Assembly (NCBI GenBank): GCA_964291445.2
Contig: OZ219862.1
Coordinates: forward strand, 124,001 to 188,000
Origin: JAPOXR01 sp964291445
Lineage (GTDB): Bacteria; Pseudomonadota; Alphaproteobacteria; Rhodobacterales; Rhodobacteraceae
Length of the DNA stretch: 64,000 nt
Direction of reading: 5' to 3'
Part shown: positions 1 to 8,840 of the stretch, in pieces
Layout of the letters: each line of letters begins with the position of its first letter
Numbering within the stretch: position 1 is the first letter of the stretch
The notes under the pieces: model-generated
The model's input: only the letters and a program-made list of their open reading frames with translations
What the model was told of the DNA's origin: nothing
Database searches by the model: none
Program-made: the position numbers and the translations under genes

Positions 1-337
1 GAACCAGCGCATCATTGTCGATCGGTTTGGGGAGGAAGTCGAAGGCGCCGAATCGCATCGCCCGCACCGCGATCTCGCGCGAGCCGTGTGCCGAGATGAT
101 GATGACAGGCAGGCCAGGGTTGTTTTCCTTCAGATCCTGCAACAGGCGCAGGCCGTCGAGATCGCGGTCCTTGAACCACAGATCAAGCAGCACCAGCCGC
201 GGCGCGTGCTCATTGAACGCCCGCAGGCACTGGTCGCCATCGGTCACGTATTCGGAGGACAGGCCGCCATCCTCGAGCACATCGGCGATGATCCTGCAGA
301 TATCCTCGTGGTCGTCGACGATCAGGACGTCAGTCAT
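1..337 (-). CDS. ntrX: NtrX response regulator, receiver domain (partial, runs off window)
   Basis: Read on the minus strand from an ATG at 337, this gives an N-terminal receiver domain beginning MTDVLIVDDHEDICRIIADV, with the phosphoacceptor Asp in LLDLWFKDRDLDG and the conserved Lys in FLPKPID. The remainder (AAA+ and helix-turn-helix domains expected for NtrX) lies before base 1. It starts 7 bases after the ntrY stop, so the two are co-transcribed, as is usual for the NtrY/NtrX sensor-regulator pair of alphaproteobacteria. Identification as NtrX rather than another NtrC-type regulator rests on this position and on the wording of the receiver. Whether the AAA+ domain keeps a GAFTGA loop cannot be seen here. 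Confidence 0.88.
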   Translation of the reverse strand, partial: MTDVLIVDDHEDICRIIADVLEDGGLSSEYVTDGDQCLRAFNEHAPRLVLLDLWFKDRDLDGLRLLQDLKENNPGLPVIIISAHGSREIAVRAMRFGAFDFLPKPIDNDALV

Positions 338-344
338 TTGCTGC

Positions 345-2714
345 TCAACTCGATTGGTCTTCGATGTCTTCCGGTTGCGTTGTCAATCCGCCGCGCGATG
401 GAATCCTCACGGTCACCATCGCCCCCGCATGATCGCAGCCTTCAAATACCGGCGCATGTTCAAGCACCATTGTCCCGCCATGTCCAGAGATGACACGATC
501 AACATTCGGCAATCCCAGCCCGCGGCAATCGCCCTGCTTGGTTGACCGGAACATGGTCAGGAATTTTTCCTTGTCATCAGGAAACCCGATCCCGTTATCC
601 ATGACCCGGATTTCGATCATGTCGCCATCATCGGCGATGGAGACACGTATCTCGGGGCAAAAATCGGTCGGAAGCTCGCGACCATCCTTCAGATCATCTA
701 TCGCTTCACCGGCATTCTTCAACAGGTTGAGCAATGCCAGGTGGAAAAGTTCCGGGTCAAACCAGGTCTCCATCACTGGCTCCCCGGCCTCGACGGAGAT
801 CGAAATTCCACGCTCGCGCATCTCCTCGGTCCGCACCGCGGCAGCGACTGCCTCGCGGACATCGCCGAGCTGCAGCACGGGATCCTTGAACTTGCTGAAA
901 CTCGAGAACTCCTCGGCAATCGACAGCAGACTCCTGACATTTTTTTGAAAGATTCCCACGTAGTCACGGACGATGCGACGCAATTCCTCGTGACTTGCGG
1001 TCGGTTCCTTGGCTTCAAGCCGCTGTGCGCATGATTGCAGCGGGTAGACCGGGTTCTTGATTTCGTGGGCAATGACCTGGGCGACCTCGGACCATGCCGC
1101 CCGGTTCCTCGCCTTGACCAGCTCGGTCACGTCATCGAAGGCCACCACGAAGCCCTCGACCTCGCCGGCGGTGTCTTTTCGCTTGGCAATCCGCACGTGG
1201 AGGCTCTTGTGGATGCTCTGCCTGTGCAAATCGACCGGGCCCTGGATCTGGTTCTGCCGCGAACGCTTCAGATCGTTCAGCATGGCGGAAAACTCCGTCA
1301 CCGTCTCCTCGAATGACGGGGAGATCCTGCGTTCGGATATGGCGAGGTAGTCATCGGGGTCGGTCTCCAGCACGTCGGCGGCTGAACGATTCATGAAGAC
1401 GATGCGCTCGTCCCGGTCCAACCCGATCACCCCGGCGGTCACGCTGGACAGGACGCTGCTGAAGGTCTGCTCGCGCCGTACCGCGCTTTCCTTCAGCTCG
1501 ATCAGGTTGGCTGTGTGCGATTTCAGCCTGGCGACCATGTCGTTGAAGGTCTGGCCGAGCATGGCAACCTCGTCATTGCCCTCCGCTTTGAACCTGACAT
1601 CCATGTTGCCGCCCTCGACATTCTTGGCGACGCCCGCCATTTCCTCGATCGGCCTGGAAATTCGGTGGGCAAACCCGATTCCGAGCCTGATGATGACGAT
1701 CAGCACCACCAGCGTGATCCCCAGATAGATGATCGAATTGAAGACCAGCGACTGCGTCAGCCTGGCAACCAGCCCGGTTGCCAGGGGATTGTTGTACCTG
1801 ATGGTGTCGTGAAGCTCGACGATCGGCTCCGTCGCCTCGACTGCGGCAACGAGGAACAGTTCTGGCTTGTCGTCGATGCCGTGCACGGCAAAAATGACGT
1901 TGCTGCCGATTTTCCTGAACACGCGCGGGCCGTCACCGGCAGAGAGCCGGATCTCGTAGAGGCCGGAGCCGGACTGGATCGGCTCGGAGCCATTCTCGCA
2001 TTCGGAAGGTGTTGCATCCTCGCCGGTGCTGGCAAGCCCGGCGAGCATGTCCTTCGGAGGTCCGATATACCGCGTGTAGTCATAGTGATAGGATCGGATT
2101 CCTCTCGCCTCGACCTTGCAGCTCCTGTCGACGATATAGGCAAGGGTCAACTGCTGCGTGGCCTGGCCCTGCACTTCCTGGAGAACCGCCCGCAAATTGG
2201 CGATCCCGAGTCCGCCCGCCCCCTTGATGGCGTCGCCGATCCGGCTCGACATCTGCGCGACCGTCTGCTGCAGGCGGTCGGCCTCTTCCTTCAGATAGGT
2301 CTCTGCCGCGGCCTGTGAATCATCGAGTGTCTCGCTGGCGATCACGTTCAGAATGGTATTTGACCCGACGCTGAAGGTCAGGATTGCCGCCGCCGCCAGG
2401 GTGGTCGCCAGCACCACCGCCACCACCGCCAGCAGGCGTGACAGGCGCAACAGGATTGGCGACTGCACATCGCTGTTGCGGCTGCCGGTCAGCTTGCGGA
2501 TTGCCTGGAGCAGGATCAGCACGGCAATGATCATGACCAGGATCATGTCGGCGAACATGACGATCGCCAGTCTCGACGAGAATTGCGAGCTGGTTGTGCT
2601 GGCGACCTCGAGCGCCTCCATGGTGGCAATGATGAGGATCGGTGCCAACAGGGCGACCAGGACCATGGTCAGGTTGCGCAGCGCCTTGAGTGTCCTTGGC
2701 GACAGGTCAAGCAT
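345..2714 (-). CDS. ntrY: NtrY sensor histidine kinase
   Basis: Membrane-bound sensor kinase of the NtrY/NtrX two-component pair, 789 residues. Three hydrophobic helices lie in the first ~110 residues and a further one at about 325-350. They enclose a large extracytoplasmic region. A HAMP linker follows (IGFAHRISRPIEEMAG, about 348-400), then a PAS domain (VIGLDRDERIVFMNRSAADV), the phosphoacceptor helix with VIAHEIKNPVYPLQ, and the ATPase core with LLNLLKNAGEAI, DNGIGF and GLGLPNV. The helix after the phosphoacceptor His reads NPVYPLQ, where NtrY proteins usually have NPLTPIQ; His, Glu and Asn are kept. It lies downstream of ntrC on the same strand after an 84-base gap, and ntrX follows after 7 bases. 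The order ntrB-ntrC-ntrY-ntrX is the common alphaproteobacterial one. Confidence 0.95.
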   Translation of the reverse strand: MLDLSPRTLKALRNLTMVLVALLAPILIIATMEALEVASTTSSQFSSRLAIVMFADMILVMIIAVLILLQAIRKLTGSRNSDVQSPILLRLSRLLAVVAVVLATTLAAAAILTFSVGSNTILNVIASETLDDSQAAAETYLKEEADRLQQTVAQMSSRIGDAIKGAGGLGIANLRAVLQEVQGQATQQLTLAYIVDRSCKVEARGIRSYHYDYTRYIGPPKDMLAGLASTGEDATPSECENGSEPIQSGSGLYEIRLSAGDGPRVFRKIGSNVIFAVHGIDDKPELFLVAAVEATEPIVELHDTIRYNNPLATGLVARLTQSLVFNSIIYLGITLVVLIVIIRLGIGFAHRISRPIEEMAGVAKNVEGGNMDVRFKAEGNDEVAMLGQTFNDMVARLKSHTANLIELKESAVRREQTFSSVLSSVTAGVIGLDRDERIVFMNRSAADVLETDPDDYLAISERRISPSFEETVTEFSAMLNDLKRSRQNQIQGPVDLHRQSIHKSLHVRIAKRKDTAGEVEGFVVAFDDVTELVKARNRAAWSEVAQVIAHEIKNPVYPLQSCAQRLEAKEPTASHEELRRIVRDYVGIFQKNVRSLLSIAEEFSSFSKFKDPVLQLGDVREAVAAAVRTEEMRERGISISVEAGEPVMETWFDPELFHLALLNLLKNAGEAIDDLKDGRELPTDFCPEIRVSIADDGDMIEIRVMDNGIGFPDDKEKFLTMFRSTKQGDCRGLGLPNVDRVISGHGGTMVLEHAPVFEGCDHAGAMVTVRIPSRGGLTTQPEDIEDQSS

Positions 2715-2798
2715 TGCCGGCCCCTTGTCGCAAAAGGCATGAGGGAATTGCCGGTCCCCCTCGGCTCCGCAGGTGGCCGCATGCAGTGAGGGCCGCCA

Positions 2799-4154
2799 TC
2801 AAGGCAGGCGCCCTCGCCGCCTGCCGGCGATGCCAAGGACTGCCATCTTCTTGCGGAGCGTGTTGCGGTTCATGCCCAGCAACCGGGCGCATCTGACCTG
2901 GTTTCCCGAGACCGCATCAAGGGCGGCTTCCAGTAGCGGCCGCTCCAACTCCCGAAGGAATCGAGGATAGACGCCTTCCGGTGGAAGTTCGTTGCCGTGC
3001 ATGGCAAAATACTGCCTGATGTGCTCCGCGACCCGTGGCGGCAGGATTCGGCCCTTGGCGAGCGGGCTCAAATCTTCGTATCCAGGAATGGTGTTCAGAA
3101 CCGCCATGACATCGGCCTCGCCAATTTCGACAGTTGAGGATGTCAGGGCAAGACGCTGAACAATCGAGCGAAGTTGTCGAACATTTCCAGGCCACCTGCA
3201 GGATTTGAGCAGGTCGTGGGCCGGTGGTCCAAAGTGACGCCTTGACGGGGACCCGGCAGCAGCCAGGAAGTGGTCGGCAAGCAGCGGAATGTCATCGACG
3301 CGCTCGCGAAGCGGTGGAATGGCAACCGGGACTTCGCAGAGGCGGTAGTGCAAATCCGGCCTGAAATTTCCGGACCGGACCAACTCGTCCGGGCTGGACG
3401 CGGTGGTGGAGACGAGCCTTGGAGTTGGCTCGGCGAAATTGTCGAGCGCCCTGACCAGTATCAACTGCTCTGCCGGTCCGAGATCGCCGACTTCATCCAG
3501 GACGAGGGTCCCTCCGCGGGCGGTGGCGATGGTGGCGGCCAGATCCTCCGGCCCCTTGATGCCGGTCGCACCGATGGTGACAAGCGGCAGACCAGCCCGG
3601 TCTCCAAGGTCATGCATTGTCCCGGCGACCAGGGATTTGCCGGTGCCGGTCTCGCCAACCAGTTGCACCGAGAGGCTGGAATTGAGCAATTTTGCCATCT
3701 GGCGATACAGCGACTGCATGGCCGGAGAGCGGCCCACCAGTGGCAGGTCTTCGCCGGCGAACCCGTCTGCGGTCGCAACCGGCCGGCCCTTGCCCTGCCC
3801 CAGCGCCGTCCTGGCCTGGCGGAGGAGATCCGACAGGTCGAAGGGCTTGGGCAGATAGGCGAAGGCGGCCGTCTCCTCGGCCCGGATGGCGGTGGTAATG
3901 GTGTTCTGGGCTGAAATGACGATGAAGGGCAGTTCCGGCCGGGTCTTCTTCAACTCGAGGAGCGTGTCCAGCCCGTCACCATCCGGCATGGCGACATCTG
4001 AAATGACCAGATCGCCCCTGCCTTCGCCGACCCATTTGCCAAGCGTCGACAGCAGCGAGGTGGCATGCACCCGGCAGCCGGCCCGGTGCAGTGCCTGCGT
4101 CAGCACCTTCCGTATTGCCGGATCGTCTTCTGCAATAAGGACAGTTCCGTCCAT
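2799..4154 (-). CDS. ntrC: NtrC nitrogen response regulator lacking the GAFTGA loop
   Basis: Response regulator for nitrogen control, 451 residues. It has a receiver domain (phosphoacceptor Asp53 in VISDVAMPDGDG, Lys103 in LPKPFD), an AAA+ domain with Walker A GETGTGKS at about 167-174, Walker B TLVLDEVGDL at 216-225 and FRPDLHYRL, and a C-terminal Fis-type helix-turn-helix (GNQVRCARLLGMNRNTLRKK). The stretch between Walker A and Walker B is some 20 residues short. Where NtrC proteins carry ESELFGHEKGAFTGA, this one runs ATGIKGPEDLAATIATARGG, so the sigma-54-contacting loop is absent. Family knowledge: Rhodobacter capsulatus NtrC also lacks this loop and works with sigma-70 polymerase. The ATG at 4154 follows the ntrB stop by 3 bases, implying translational coupling. 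Confidence 0.95.
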   Translation of the reverse strand: MDGTVLIAEDDPAIRKVLTQALHRAGCRVHATSLLSTLGKWVGEGRGDLVISDVAMPDGDGLDTLLELKKTRPELPFIVISAQNTITTAIRAEETAAFAYLPKPFDLSDLLRQARTALGQGKGRPVATADGFAGEDLPLVGRSPAMQSLYRQMAKLLNSSLSVQLVGETGTGKSLVAGTMHDLGDRAGLPLVTIGATGIKGPEDLAATIATARGGTLVLDEVGDLGPAEQLILVRALDNFAEPTPRLVSTTASSPDELVRSGNFRPDLHYRLCEVPVAIPPLRERVDDIPLLADHFLAAAGSPSRRHFGPPAHDLLKSCRWPGNVRQLRSIVQRLALTSSTVEIGEADVMAVLNTIPGYEDLSPLAKGRILPPRVAEHIRQYFAMHGNELPPEGVYPRFLRELERPLLEAALDAVSGNQVRCARLLGMNRNTLRKKMAVLGIAGRRRGRLP

Positions 4155-4157
4155 GAC

Positions 4158-5270
4158 CTAACCCTTGGAGACCGGGAGCGAGACCCGGAATACCGTATGT
4201 CCCGGCCGGGATTCGAATGCCACCCAACCACCCATGTCAATCAGTATGGCCGACACCAGGGACAGACCAAGCCCGGTTCCGTTCTTCCGGCCACTGACGA
4301 AGGGTTCGAAGATGTTGGGCGCCAGATCCTCCGATATTCCCGGCCCGTGGTCAATGATCCCGACCTGGACCGGCAATGCGGTCCTGCCGCCCTGGCCGGC
4401 ATCGATCCGCAGTGAATCATCAAAATAGGTTTTGATCCTGACCTTTCCACCACCCTCTTCCAGGGCCTCGCTGGCATTCTTGATCAGGTTGAGGAACACT
4501 CTCAACAGCTGATCCTCGTCAGCCCGGACCAGCGGCAGGGACGGGTCGTACTCGGTCTCGAAATTGATTGCGGTGGCAAAACCGACCTTGCCGAGGCGGC
4601 AGGCACGATCGAGGATATCGTGTACATTCAATGGCTTGAGATCAAGAATGCCCGTTCCCCCGAATTGTTCGACCTGTTCAAGCAGCTTCAGGATCCGCTG
4701 GCTCTCCTCGACGATCAATGTCGTCAATTCGAGGTCGCGACCACCGGAATTCATCGACAGGAGCTGCGCCGCCCCCTGGATTCCGGTCAGCGGATTCTTG
4801 ATTTCGTGGCTGAGCATCTCGGCCATGCCGATTGCCGAGCGGGCGGCGGCCTTTGACCGCCGTCCATGGCCGATCCGCCCCTCGACCATGCGCGAGCGGA
4901 AGCAGACCAGCAGATGACCGCCATCATTGGCGAGCGGCGCCAACAGGGCCGAGACCTCGATGATCTTGTTGTCATCCAGCGACAATTCGATGTGGTCGAG
5001 CAGCAGCTGCGAGTTTCGCCGCCGCACATCGGCCAGGGCGGAGCGCAGCGAATTGTCTTCTGCGACCCAGTCACAGACCGGGCGGTCCCTGGCCGATCTT
5101 GACGAGATGTTCAGCAACGCCTCGCCGGCAGGGTTGATGCCAACGATCCTGTCGACCTCGTCGATGATCAGCGTTGCGACCGGCAACGATGTCCAGATGT
5201 GATCTTCCAGCTGCCCTCTCTCCGGTCCGACCGCGCCGCAGGAATACCAGGCATGGCTGCCCTCCCGCAT
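4158..5270 (-). CDS. ntrB: NtrB nitrogen-regulation sensor kinase
   Basis: Soluble PAS-containing histidine kinase that phosphorylates NtrC, 370 residues from the chosen start. It has a PAS domain (LIIDEVDRIVGINPAGEAL), the phosphoacceptor motif MLSHEIKNPLTGIQGAAQLL, and an ATPase core with LNLIKNASEAL, DHGPGI and TGLGLSLV. The open frame continues upstream to 5882, but that part is low in protein-like character and runs antisense through ispDF. The ATG at 5270 (MREGSHAWYS) gives the normal family length and has GGGAG about 13 bases upstream. The start is therefore an inference. dusB (nifR3), which often precedes ntrB in alphaproteobacteria, is not here; ispDF is the divergent neighbour. Confidence 0.9.
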   Translation of the reverse strand: MREGSHAWYSCGAVGPERGQLEDHIWTSLPVATLIIDEVDRIVGINPAGEALLNISSRSARDRPVCDWVAEDNSLRSALADVRRRNSQLLLDHIELSLDDNKIIEVSALLAPLANDGGHLLVCFRSRMVEGRIGHGRRSKAAARSAIGMAEMLSHEIKNPLTGIQGAAQLLSMNSGGRDLELTTLIVEESQRILKLLEQVEQFGGTGILDLKPLNVHDILDRACRLGKVGFATAINFETEYDPSLPLVRADEDQLLRVFLNLIKNASEALEEGGGKVRIKTYFDDSLRIDAGQGGRTALPVQVGIIDHGPGISEDLAPNIFEPFVSGRKNGTGLGLSLVSAILIDMGGWVAFESRPGHTVFRVSLPVSKG

Positions 5271-5456
5271 CAACCGGAACCTACTCCCTGCCTTCGACAC
5301 TTTCAACGACCGCGGCTGGAGCGTCACCACGCCCGTCCGGCCGATTGCAACGTCCCGCGAGCCGGATCGCCAACCATTCGAGCCACCCGCCCGGATTGAG
5401 AAACATCGCTGCTGCGTATAGGTGGTGGACGGCGTTCCGGCAGGTTGGAGCAGGTG

Positions 5457-6605
5457 ATGAAGGTATTCGCAATCGTGGTTGCCGCCGGCTCGGGGCTGCG
5501 GGCCGGCTCGGAATTGCCAAAACAGTATGTCAGCCTCGCAGGCTCCACCATACTGGCCCGGTCGATCAACATCTTCCTGTTGCAAAAGCAGGTCGCCGGC
5601 TGCATCGCCGTCATTGCCGATGGCCACCGTCGGTATTTCCGGGAGTTGGTAGAGCCAGAACTGAACCGACCGGTGCGCACGGTGTCCGGCGGGGCAACCC
5701 GGATGGAGTCGGTCATGAACGGCCTGCAGGCGGTGGCAGGTGATTCGCCCACCCATGTCCTGATCCATGATGGTGCCAGGCCGTTGGCCTCGGCTGATCT
5801 GGTCTCCAGGGTCATCTCGTCCCTCCATGACGGCGATGCCGCCGTACCTGTCATGCCGGTGCATGATTCGCTGTGGCGGCATGAGGATGGTCGACTGGCC
5901 GATCCCATGTCCCGGTCGGACAAGTGCCGTGCCCAGACGCCTCAGGGGTTCGACTATGCCGGCCTAGTCGGTGCCTACGGAACATTCAGCGACGCGGCCG
6001 ATGATGATGCCGCGGTTGCCCTGTCCGCCGGCATGTCCGTCACGATGGTTGCTGGCGACCCGGACAATGTGAAGGTAACAATTGCCGATGATGTTTCCAT
6101 GGTTCACCGGCTGCTTTCCACGGAAAGGGCCATGAGAGTCGGGTCGGGATATGATGTTCATCGGCTGGTGGCCGGTGACGGCGTGACATTATGCGGAGTC
6201 CGGATACCGTTTGATCGCTCGCTGTCCGGACATTCCGATGCCGATGTCGCCGCCCATGCCATTGCCGATGCCGTCTATGGCGCCATCGGCGAAGGTGATA
6301 TCGGAACCTGGTTTCCACCGGATGATCCGAGCTGGAAGGATGCCGATTCCATGCTGTTCCTCGAACACGCGGCCGGACGTGCAACCGAGCGCGGCTTCAG
6401 GATCGCCAATGTCGACTGCACCATAATCTGTGAATTGCCGAAGATTGCACCGCACGCCGATACGATGAAGGCCAGGCTCGCCGCTGCCCTCGGGATTCCG
6501 ACCGGTTCGATCGGGGTCAAGGCGACCACCTCCGAAGGGTTGGGGTTTCCGGGACGGGGTGAGGGCATTTCTGCCCATGCGTTGGCAACGCTGGCAGAGA
6601 TTTGA
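5457..6605 (+). CDS. ispDF: Bifunctional IspD/IspF of the MEP isoprenoid pathway
   Basis: Fusion of 2-C-methyl-D-erythritol 4-phosphate cytidylyltransferase (IspD, roughly residues 1-225) and 2-C-methyl-D-erythritol 2,4-cyclodiphosphate synthase (IspF, from about 229), 382 residues. IspD shows the nucleotide-binding start VFAIVVAAGSGLRAGSELPK and the HDGARP and DKCRAQTPQGF motifs. IspF starts at MRVGSGYDVHRL, with metal ligands in GYDVH and SGHSDADVAAHAI, and ends with TTSEGLGFPGRGEGISA. The enzymes act on non-adjacent pathway steps, and the fusion is typical of alphaproteobacteria. I chose the ATG at 5457 because TTGGAGCAGG lies directly upstream; the in-frame TTG at 5445 sits inside that ribosome-binding site. 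The stop overlaps the pgpA start. Confidence 0.96.
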   Translation: MKVFAIVVAAGSGLRAGSELPKQYVSLAGSTILARSINIFLLQKQVAGCIAVIADGHRRYFRELVEPELNRPVRTVSGGATRMESVMNGLQAVAGDSPTHVLIHDGARPLASADLVSRVISSLHDGDAAVPVMPVHDSLWRHEDGRLADPMSRSDKCRAQTPQGFDYAGLVGAYGTFSDAADDDAAVALSAGMSVTMVAGDPDNVKVTIADDVSMVHRLLSTERAMRVGSGYDVHRLVAGDGVTLCGVRIPFDRSLSGHSDADVAAHAIADAVYGAIGEGDIGTWFPPDDPSWKDADSMLFLEHAAGRATERGFRIANVDCTIICELPKIAPHADTMKARLAAALGIPTGSIGVKATTSEGLGFPGRGEGISAHALATLAEI

Positions 6606-7093
6606 AACGGATTGTTGCGGTGTTCTTCGGGGCGGGACTGGTGCCCGTCGCCCCCGGGACTGCCGGGTCTGCCGTGGCCGTGCTTGTTGCCGTGGCCGCA
6701 CATTCGGTTGGCGGCCTTCCCCTGGTTGCCGGGTTGGCAATGCTGGCGGTAATTGCCGGCTTCTGGTCGATCGCCGGGCTTGATCTCGGCGAGGACGAGG
6801 ATCCGTCCTCCGTGGTGATCGACGAGGTTGCCGGGCAGTTCGTTGCCGTGCTCCCGGTTGGATACTGGCTGGACCGGACTGACGGCAGCACCGCCGGCAT
6901 CGCCGCCGCCGGCTGGTTGCTGGCCTTCCTTCTGTTCAGGCTCTTCGACATTGCCAAGCCCTGGCTGGTTGGCAGGGCGGACCGGATGGGCGGTACCGCC
7001 GGCATCATGCTGGATGACATTGCTGCCGGCATCATGGCCGGCATCATCCTCGCCCTCGCCGGCTGGCTCGCACTCGGCCAGGGCATGGCCTGA
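6602..7093 (+). CDS. pgpA: Phosphatidylglycerophosphatase A
   Basis: Membrane phosphatase that converts phosphatidylglycerophosphate to phosphatidylglycerol, 163 residues. Family motifs are present: VAPGTAGSAVAV near the N-terminus, SSVVIDEVAGQFVA around residues 65-80, and GIMLDDIAAGIMAG near the C-terminus, whose acidic residues bind metal. Three to four hydrophobic helices fill the rest. The start is a TTG at 6602 that shares bases with the ispDF stop (TTTGA), so translation is probably coupled. No in-frame ATG or GTG lies ahead of the conserved N-terminus. The ispDF-pgpA order is common in alphaproteobacteria. Confidence 0.93.
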   Translation: MKRIVAVFFGAGLVPVAPGTAGSAVAVLVAVAAHSVGGLPLVAGLAMLAVIAGFWSIAGLDLGEDEDPSSVVIDEVAGQFVAVLPVGYWLDRTDGSTAGIAAAGWLLAFLLFRLFDIAKPWLVGRADRMGGTAGIMLDDIAAGIMAGIILALAGWLALGQGMA

Positions 7094-7295
7094 ACAGCCT
7101 GCCTGCCCCGCCGGCGAGGCCCGGGCAAATGGCAGGCCGGGCAGCCCCGGCGAGCCCATCGCGGCAACGAATCTTGCCGGCAATCGGTGGCAAATCCCGG
7201 CAAGCTGTGATATCCTGCGTTCCCGGGAGGCCGCGAAGGCCGGGTCTGCCCGGGATTCCCGGCTCGTCAGAAAATTTATCCGTTTGGAGGGAACA

Positions 7296-8480
7296 ATGAA
7301 TGGAGCAGACACAGCCTGGATAATTGCAGCCACAGCCTTGGTCCTGTTCATGACGCTGCCAGGTCTTGCCCTGTTTTACGGCGGACTGGTCAGGGCTCGG
7401 AATATTCTGAGTACATTCATGCAATGCTACGGAATTGCCTGCCTGATGAGCATTCTCTGGCTTGCAATCGGTTATTCCATTGCATTTGGCGGAAGTGGTT
7501 CGGCCTTTTGGGGCGGTCTCGACAAGGTCTTTCTCATAGGGATCACGCCGGATACCCTCTCCGGGACCTTGCCCGAAATGCTGTTCTTCGCCTTCCAGAT
7601 GACTTTTGCCATCATCACGCCGGCCCTGATCGTCGGCGCCTTCGTCGAGCGGATCAGCTTCGGATTCGTTCTCGCCTTCACGGGGCTCTGGATGGTCCTG
7701 TGCTATGCCCCCGTGGTCTACTGGATCTGGGGCGGCGGCATGCTGTCGGATGGTGGAATCTTCGGCGAGACCGGTGTCAGGGATTTTGCCGGCGGGATCG
7801 TCGTGCACGAGACTGCCGGCCTGGCGGCGCTGGTCATTGCCTTCTTCCTGGGTCCCCGGCGTGACAAGTCGAAGCCGCCGCACAGCCCGGTCATTGTCAT
7901 GATCGGCGCAGCAATGCTGTGGGTTGGCTGGTTCGGGTTCAATGGCGGCTCGCAGCTTGCAGCCGATGGCGGCGCCGCATCGGCGTTGACGGTCACGCAC
8001 ATATCGGCGGCGGCGGCGTCACTGACCTGGATAATCTGGGAGCGCATCAAGTATGGCAAGGCATCGCTGGTCGGAATGGTCACCGGCACCATTGCCGGCC
8101 TGGCATCGATCACCCCGGGATCGGGATTTGTCAGTCCGCTGGAAGCGCTGTTCATTGGCGGTGTTGCCGGAGTTCTCTGCCAGGAGGCGGTGGGCTTCGT
8201 CAAGAATATGATCCGGATTGACGATACCCTTGATGTCTTCGCGGTCCACGGCGTCGGCGGAGTCTTCGGCACGATCATGATCGCCATCTTTGTCAGCGAT
8301 TCGTCATGGCTGGCGCAGGGCGGTTCGATCGTCATTGTCGGTGCCTACACGATCGTCATGACCGCGGTGCTGGTCAAGCTGGTCGGGTTGGTCATTCCGA
8401 TCCGGGTGTCGGTTGAAGACGAACATAGCGGTCTCGACATGGCCCTGCACGGCGAGCGTGCCTACGACTTCTCGTCGTAA
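7296..8480 (+). CDS. amtB: Ammonium transporter (Amt family)
   Basis: Polytopic inner-membrane ammonium channel, 394 residues with about 11 hydrophobic helices. It begins MNGADTAWIIAATALVLFMT and contains LALFYGGLVRARN. The two pore histidines expected in the family are in GGIVVHETAGLAALV and in VHGVGGVFGT. The frame is open well upstream of 7296, but that ATG has GGAGG six bases before it and aligns with the family N-terminus. No glnK gene (usual partner encoding the PII protein) is adjacent. The nearby ntr genes on the other strand suggest nitrogen control, but no clear NtrC or sigma-54 site is visible upstream. A 12-bp perfect hairpin follows the stop. Confidence 0.94.
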   Translation: MNGADTAWIIAATALVLFMTLPGLALFYGGLVRARNILSTFMQCYGIACLMSILWLAIGYSIAFGGSGSAFWGGLDKVFLIGITPDTLSGTLPEMLFFAFQMTFAIITPALIVGAFVERISFGFVLAFTGLWMVLCYAPVVYWIWGGGMLSDGGIFGETGVRDFAGGIVVHETAGLAALVIAFFLGPRRDKSKPPHSPVIVMIGAAMLWVGWFGFNGGSQLAADGGAASALTVTHISAAAASLTWIIWERIKYGKASLVGMVTGTIAGLASITPGSGFVSPLEALFIGGVAGVLCQEAVGFVKNMIRIDDTLDVFAVHGVGGVFGTIMIAIFVSDSSWLAQGGSIVIVGAYTIVMTAVLVKLVGLVIPIRVSVEDEHSGLDMALHGERAYDFSS

Positions 8481-8492
8481 CATCCAAATTCG

Positions 8493-8524
8493 GCACGAAG
8501 GGGTACCGACGCACCCCTTCGTGC
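8493..8524. terminator. 12-bp hairpin downstream of amtB
   Basis: Perfect inverted repeat GCACGAAGGGGT / ACCCCTTCGTGC with an 8-base loop, starting 12 bases after the amtB stop. No T run follows on either strand, so it may act as a 3'-end-protecting or Rho-assisted structure rather than a classical intrinsic terminator. Confidence 0.55.
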
Positions 8525-8840
8525 ATCCAGAGGGATTGGCGGCCAGCCGCGGCAAGAGCAGGAACGGACGGGCGTGGCAGGCTTGTCGAATGTCGGTTCG
8601 GTGAGAGCCGGGTGAACCGGAATTGTCACGGCAATGGCCCATCCCCCTCGAAATTTACGGACCATCCGCCTGAACAGGCGGAAAGCCCGCCTTGTGATCT
8701 GCCCTGTTGCCTCCTTCACGGAATCAAAAGCAAGATCGGCGTAATTCTCCCGAATCTTTTCATTCACATGGTCAGGCAACCTGCCGATTGCCGACAGGTT
8801 GATGCCGGGCATCAGCGCTTGAGGCGGGCGAATGCCGGCG

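Noticed and set aside
5271..5882. Upstream extension of the ntrB open frame by about 200 residues
   Set aside because: It lies antisense to ispDF, has no NtrB similarity and would make the protein far longer than the family.
7188..7202. TGGCAAATCCCGGCA ahead of amtB as a sigma-54 promoter
   Set aside because: The GG and GC elements are 11 rather than 12 bases apart and the -12 part is weak. The local NtrC also lacks the sigma-54 contact loop.
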